The notes below the pieces were generated by a model. It made no database searches. It was not told the origin of the DNA and worked only from the letters and a program-made list of their open reading frames with translations. A stretch of DNA of 29,879 bases from an uncultured Eggerthellaceae bacterium. Lineage in GTDB: Bacteria > Actinomycetota > Coriobacteriia > Coriobacteriales > Eggerthellaceae. This document shows positions 29,622-29,879 of the stretch, in pieces. The translations under genes and the position numbers were made by a program. Location of the stretch: the NCBI GenBank assembly GCA_910580205.1, contig CAJTVP010000022.1, positions 1-29,879 on the forward strand. The letters run 5' to 3'. Positions within the stretch are counted from its first letter, which is position 1, and each line of letters opens with the position of its first letter.

Positions 29622-29860
29622 CCCTCGCTGCCTTTGCCTGTCTGCATCTCTTTTATATATGCGGCTTGCGCCGCGATAATGCGCGCCGGTTGATCTTCGC
29701 CATCGGGAACCGCACGGCGGCGCCGAACTTGATGCGCGGCGTTCGTCGCCCGGGTGCGGAGGCTTCTCCACGTTCTGATGCAGGACCCGACGGCGGATGC
29801 GCATATCCAGCATCCAGTTACGTTTGACCCTCGTTGGCGGGCAATGCCCGCGCTACGCTG
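29622..29860. repeat. Intergenic mosaic repeat, copy C
   Basis: Contains CTTTGCCTGT and CATCTC-TTTTATATAT shared with copy A, the hairpin GCGGC-TTGC-GCCGC (29661-29674) with GCGCGCCGGTTGAT (29681-29694) shared with A and B, and a module shared with B: GGCGCCGAACTTGATGCGCG, CTTCTCC, GTTCTGA, CAGCATCCAGTT, TGACCCTC, and the hairpin GCGGGC-AAT-GCCCGC (29837-29851). Positions 29861-29879 show nothing further. No gene is supported here. Confidence 0.78.
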
Positions 29861-29879
29861 ATAATGGGAACCGTTCTGC

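Noticed and set aside
1..29879. CRISPR array, prophage or insertion sequence
   Set aside because: No evenly spaced short repeats, no cas, integrase or transposase genes, and no target-site duplications were recognised.

Overview
The window is GC-rich, densely coded bacterial DNA with purine-rich Shine-Dalgarno sites, many GTG starts and ATGA stop/start overlaps. The gene families (TrpB-like enzyme, OPT transporter, LemA/DUF2207 pair, LytTR/DUF3021 pair, FetAB, B3/B4 protein) and the style of the -10 elements fit a host-associated Actinomycetota of the class Coriobacteriia, perhaps Eggerthellaceae. That placement is inference; no rRNA or other marker gene is present. I see no prophage, transposase, CRISPR array, rRNA or tRNA gene.

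Layout. 1-278: an intergenic mosaic repeat (copy A). 279-6630 (+): a probable long operon with a fused MEMO/AMMECR1 protein, its partner radical SAM enzyme, LarE, LarB and a short divergent LarC (nickel-pincer cofactor synthesis, no LarA beside them), then a RhaD-type class II aldolase with an odd Pro/Gln/Ala tail and a YbaK-type deacylase. 6734-9285 (+): an OPT transporter translationally coupled to a GH25 lysozyme lipoprotein. 9286-9488: repeat copy D. 9489-12311 (-): a small membrane protein, a stand-alone TrpB2 preceded by a Trp-rich leader peptide and attenuator, and a hemolysin III protein. 12391-16311 (+): a TIGR00300-family (ArgZ/AgrE-like) enzyme, then LemA and a DUF2207 protein. 16348-18090: a methyltransferase (-) and a DUF364 protein (+) sharing overlapping divergent promoters. 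18202-20029 (+): an SDR oxidoreductase and a membrane-anchored XRE regulator. 20063-24634 (-): glutaminase, hybrid histidine kinase and a sugar-type solute-binding lipoprotein. 24635-25360: repeat copy B. 25361-29516 (+): FetAB-like exporter, LytTR regulator with DUF3021 partner, B3/B4 protein and DUF554 membrane protein. 29517-29879: a long nested hairpin and repeat copy C.

The strongest new observations are: (1) a 27-residue leader peptide with three consecutive Trp codons, followed by mutually exclusive pairings and an intrinsic terminator, ahead of trpB2, which is a complete ribosome-mediated attenuator on a lone TrpB-like gene; (2) a family of modular non-coding repeats (A-D) whose hairpins show compensatory base changes; (3) nickel-pincer cofactor genes without a LarA client and with a half-length LarC lacking family motifs; (4) a kinase/solute-binding-protein pair overlapping by 13 nt; and (5) several promoters whose -10 box sits 6-7 nt from an ATG with no Shine-Dalgarno, implying leaderless mRNAs.
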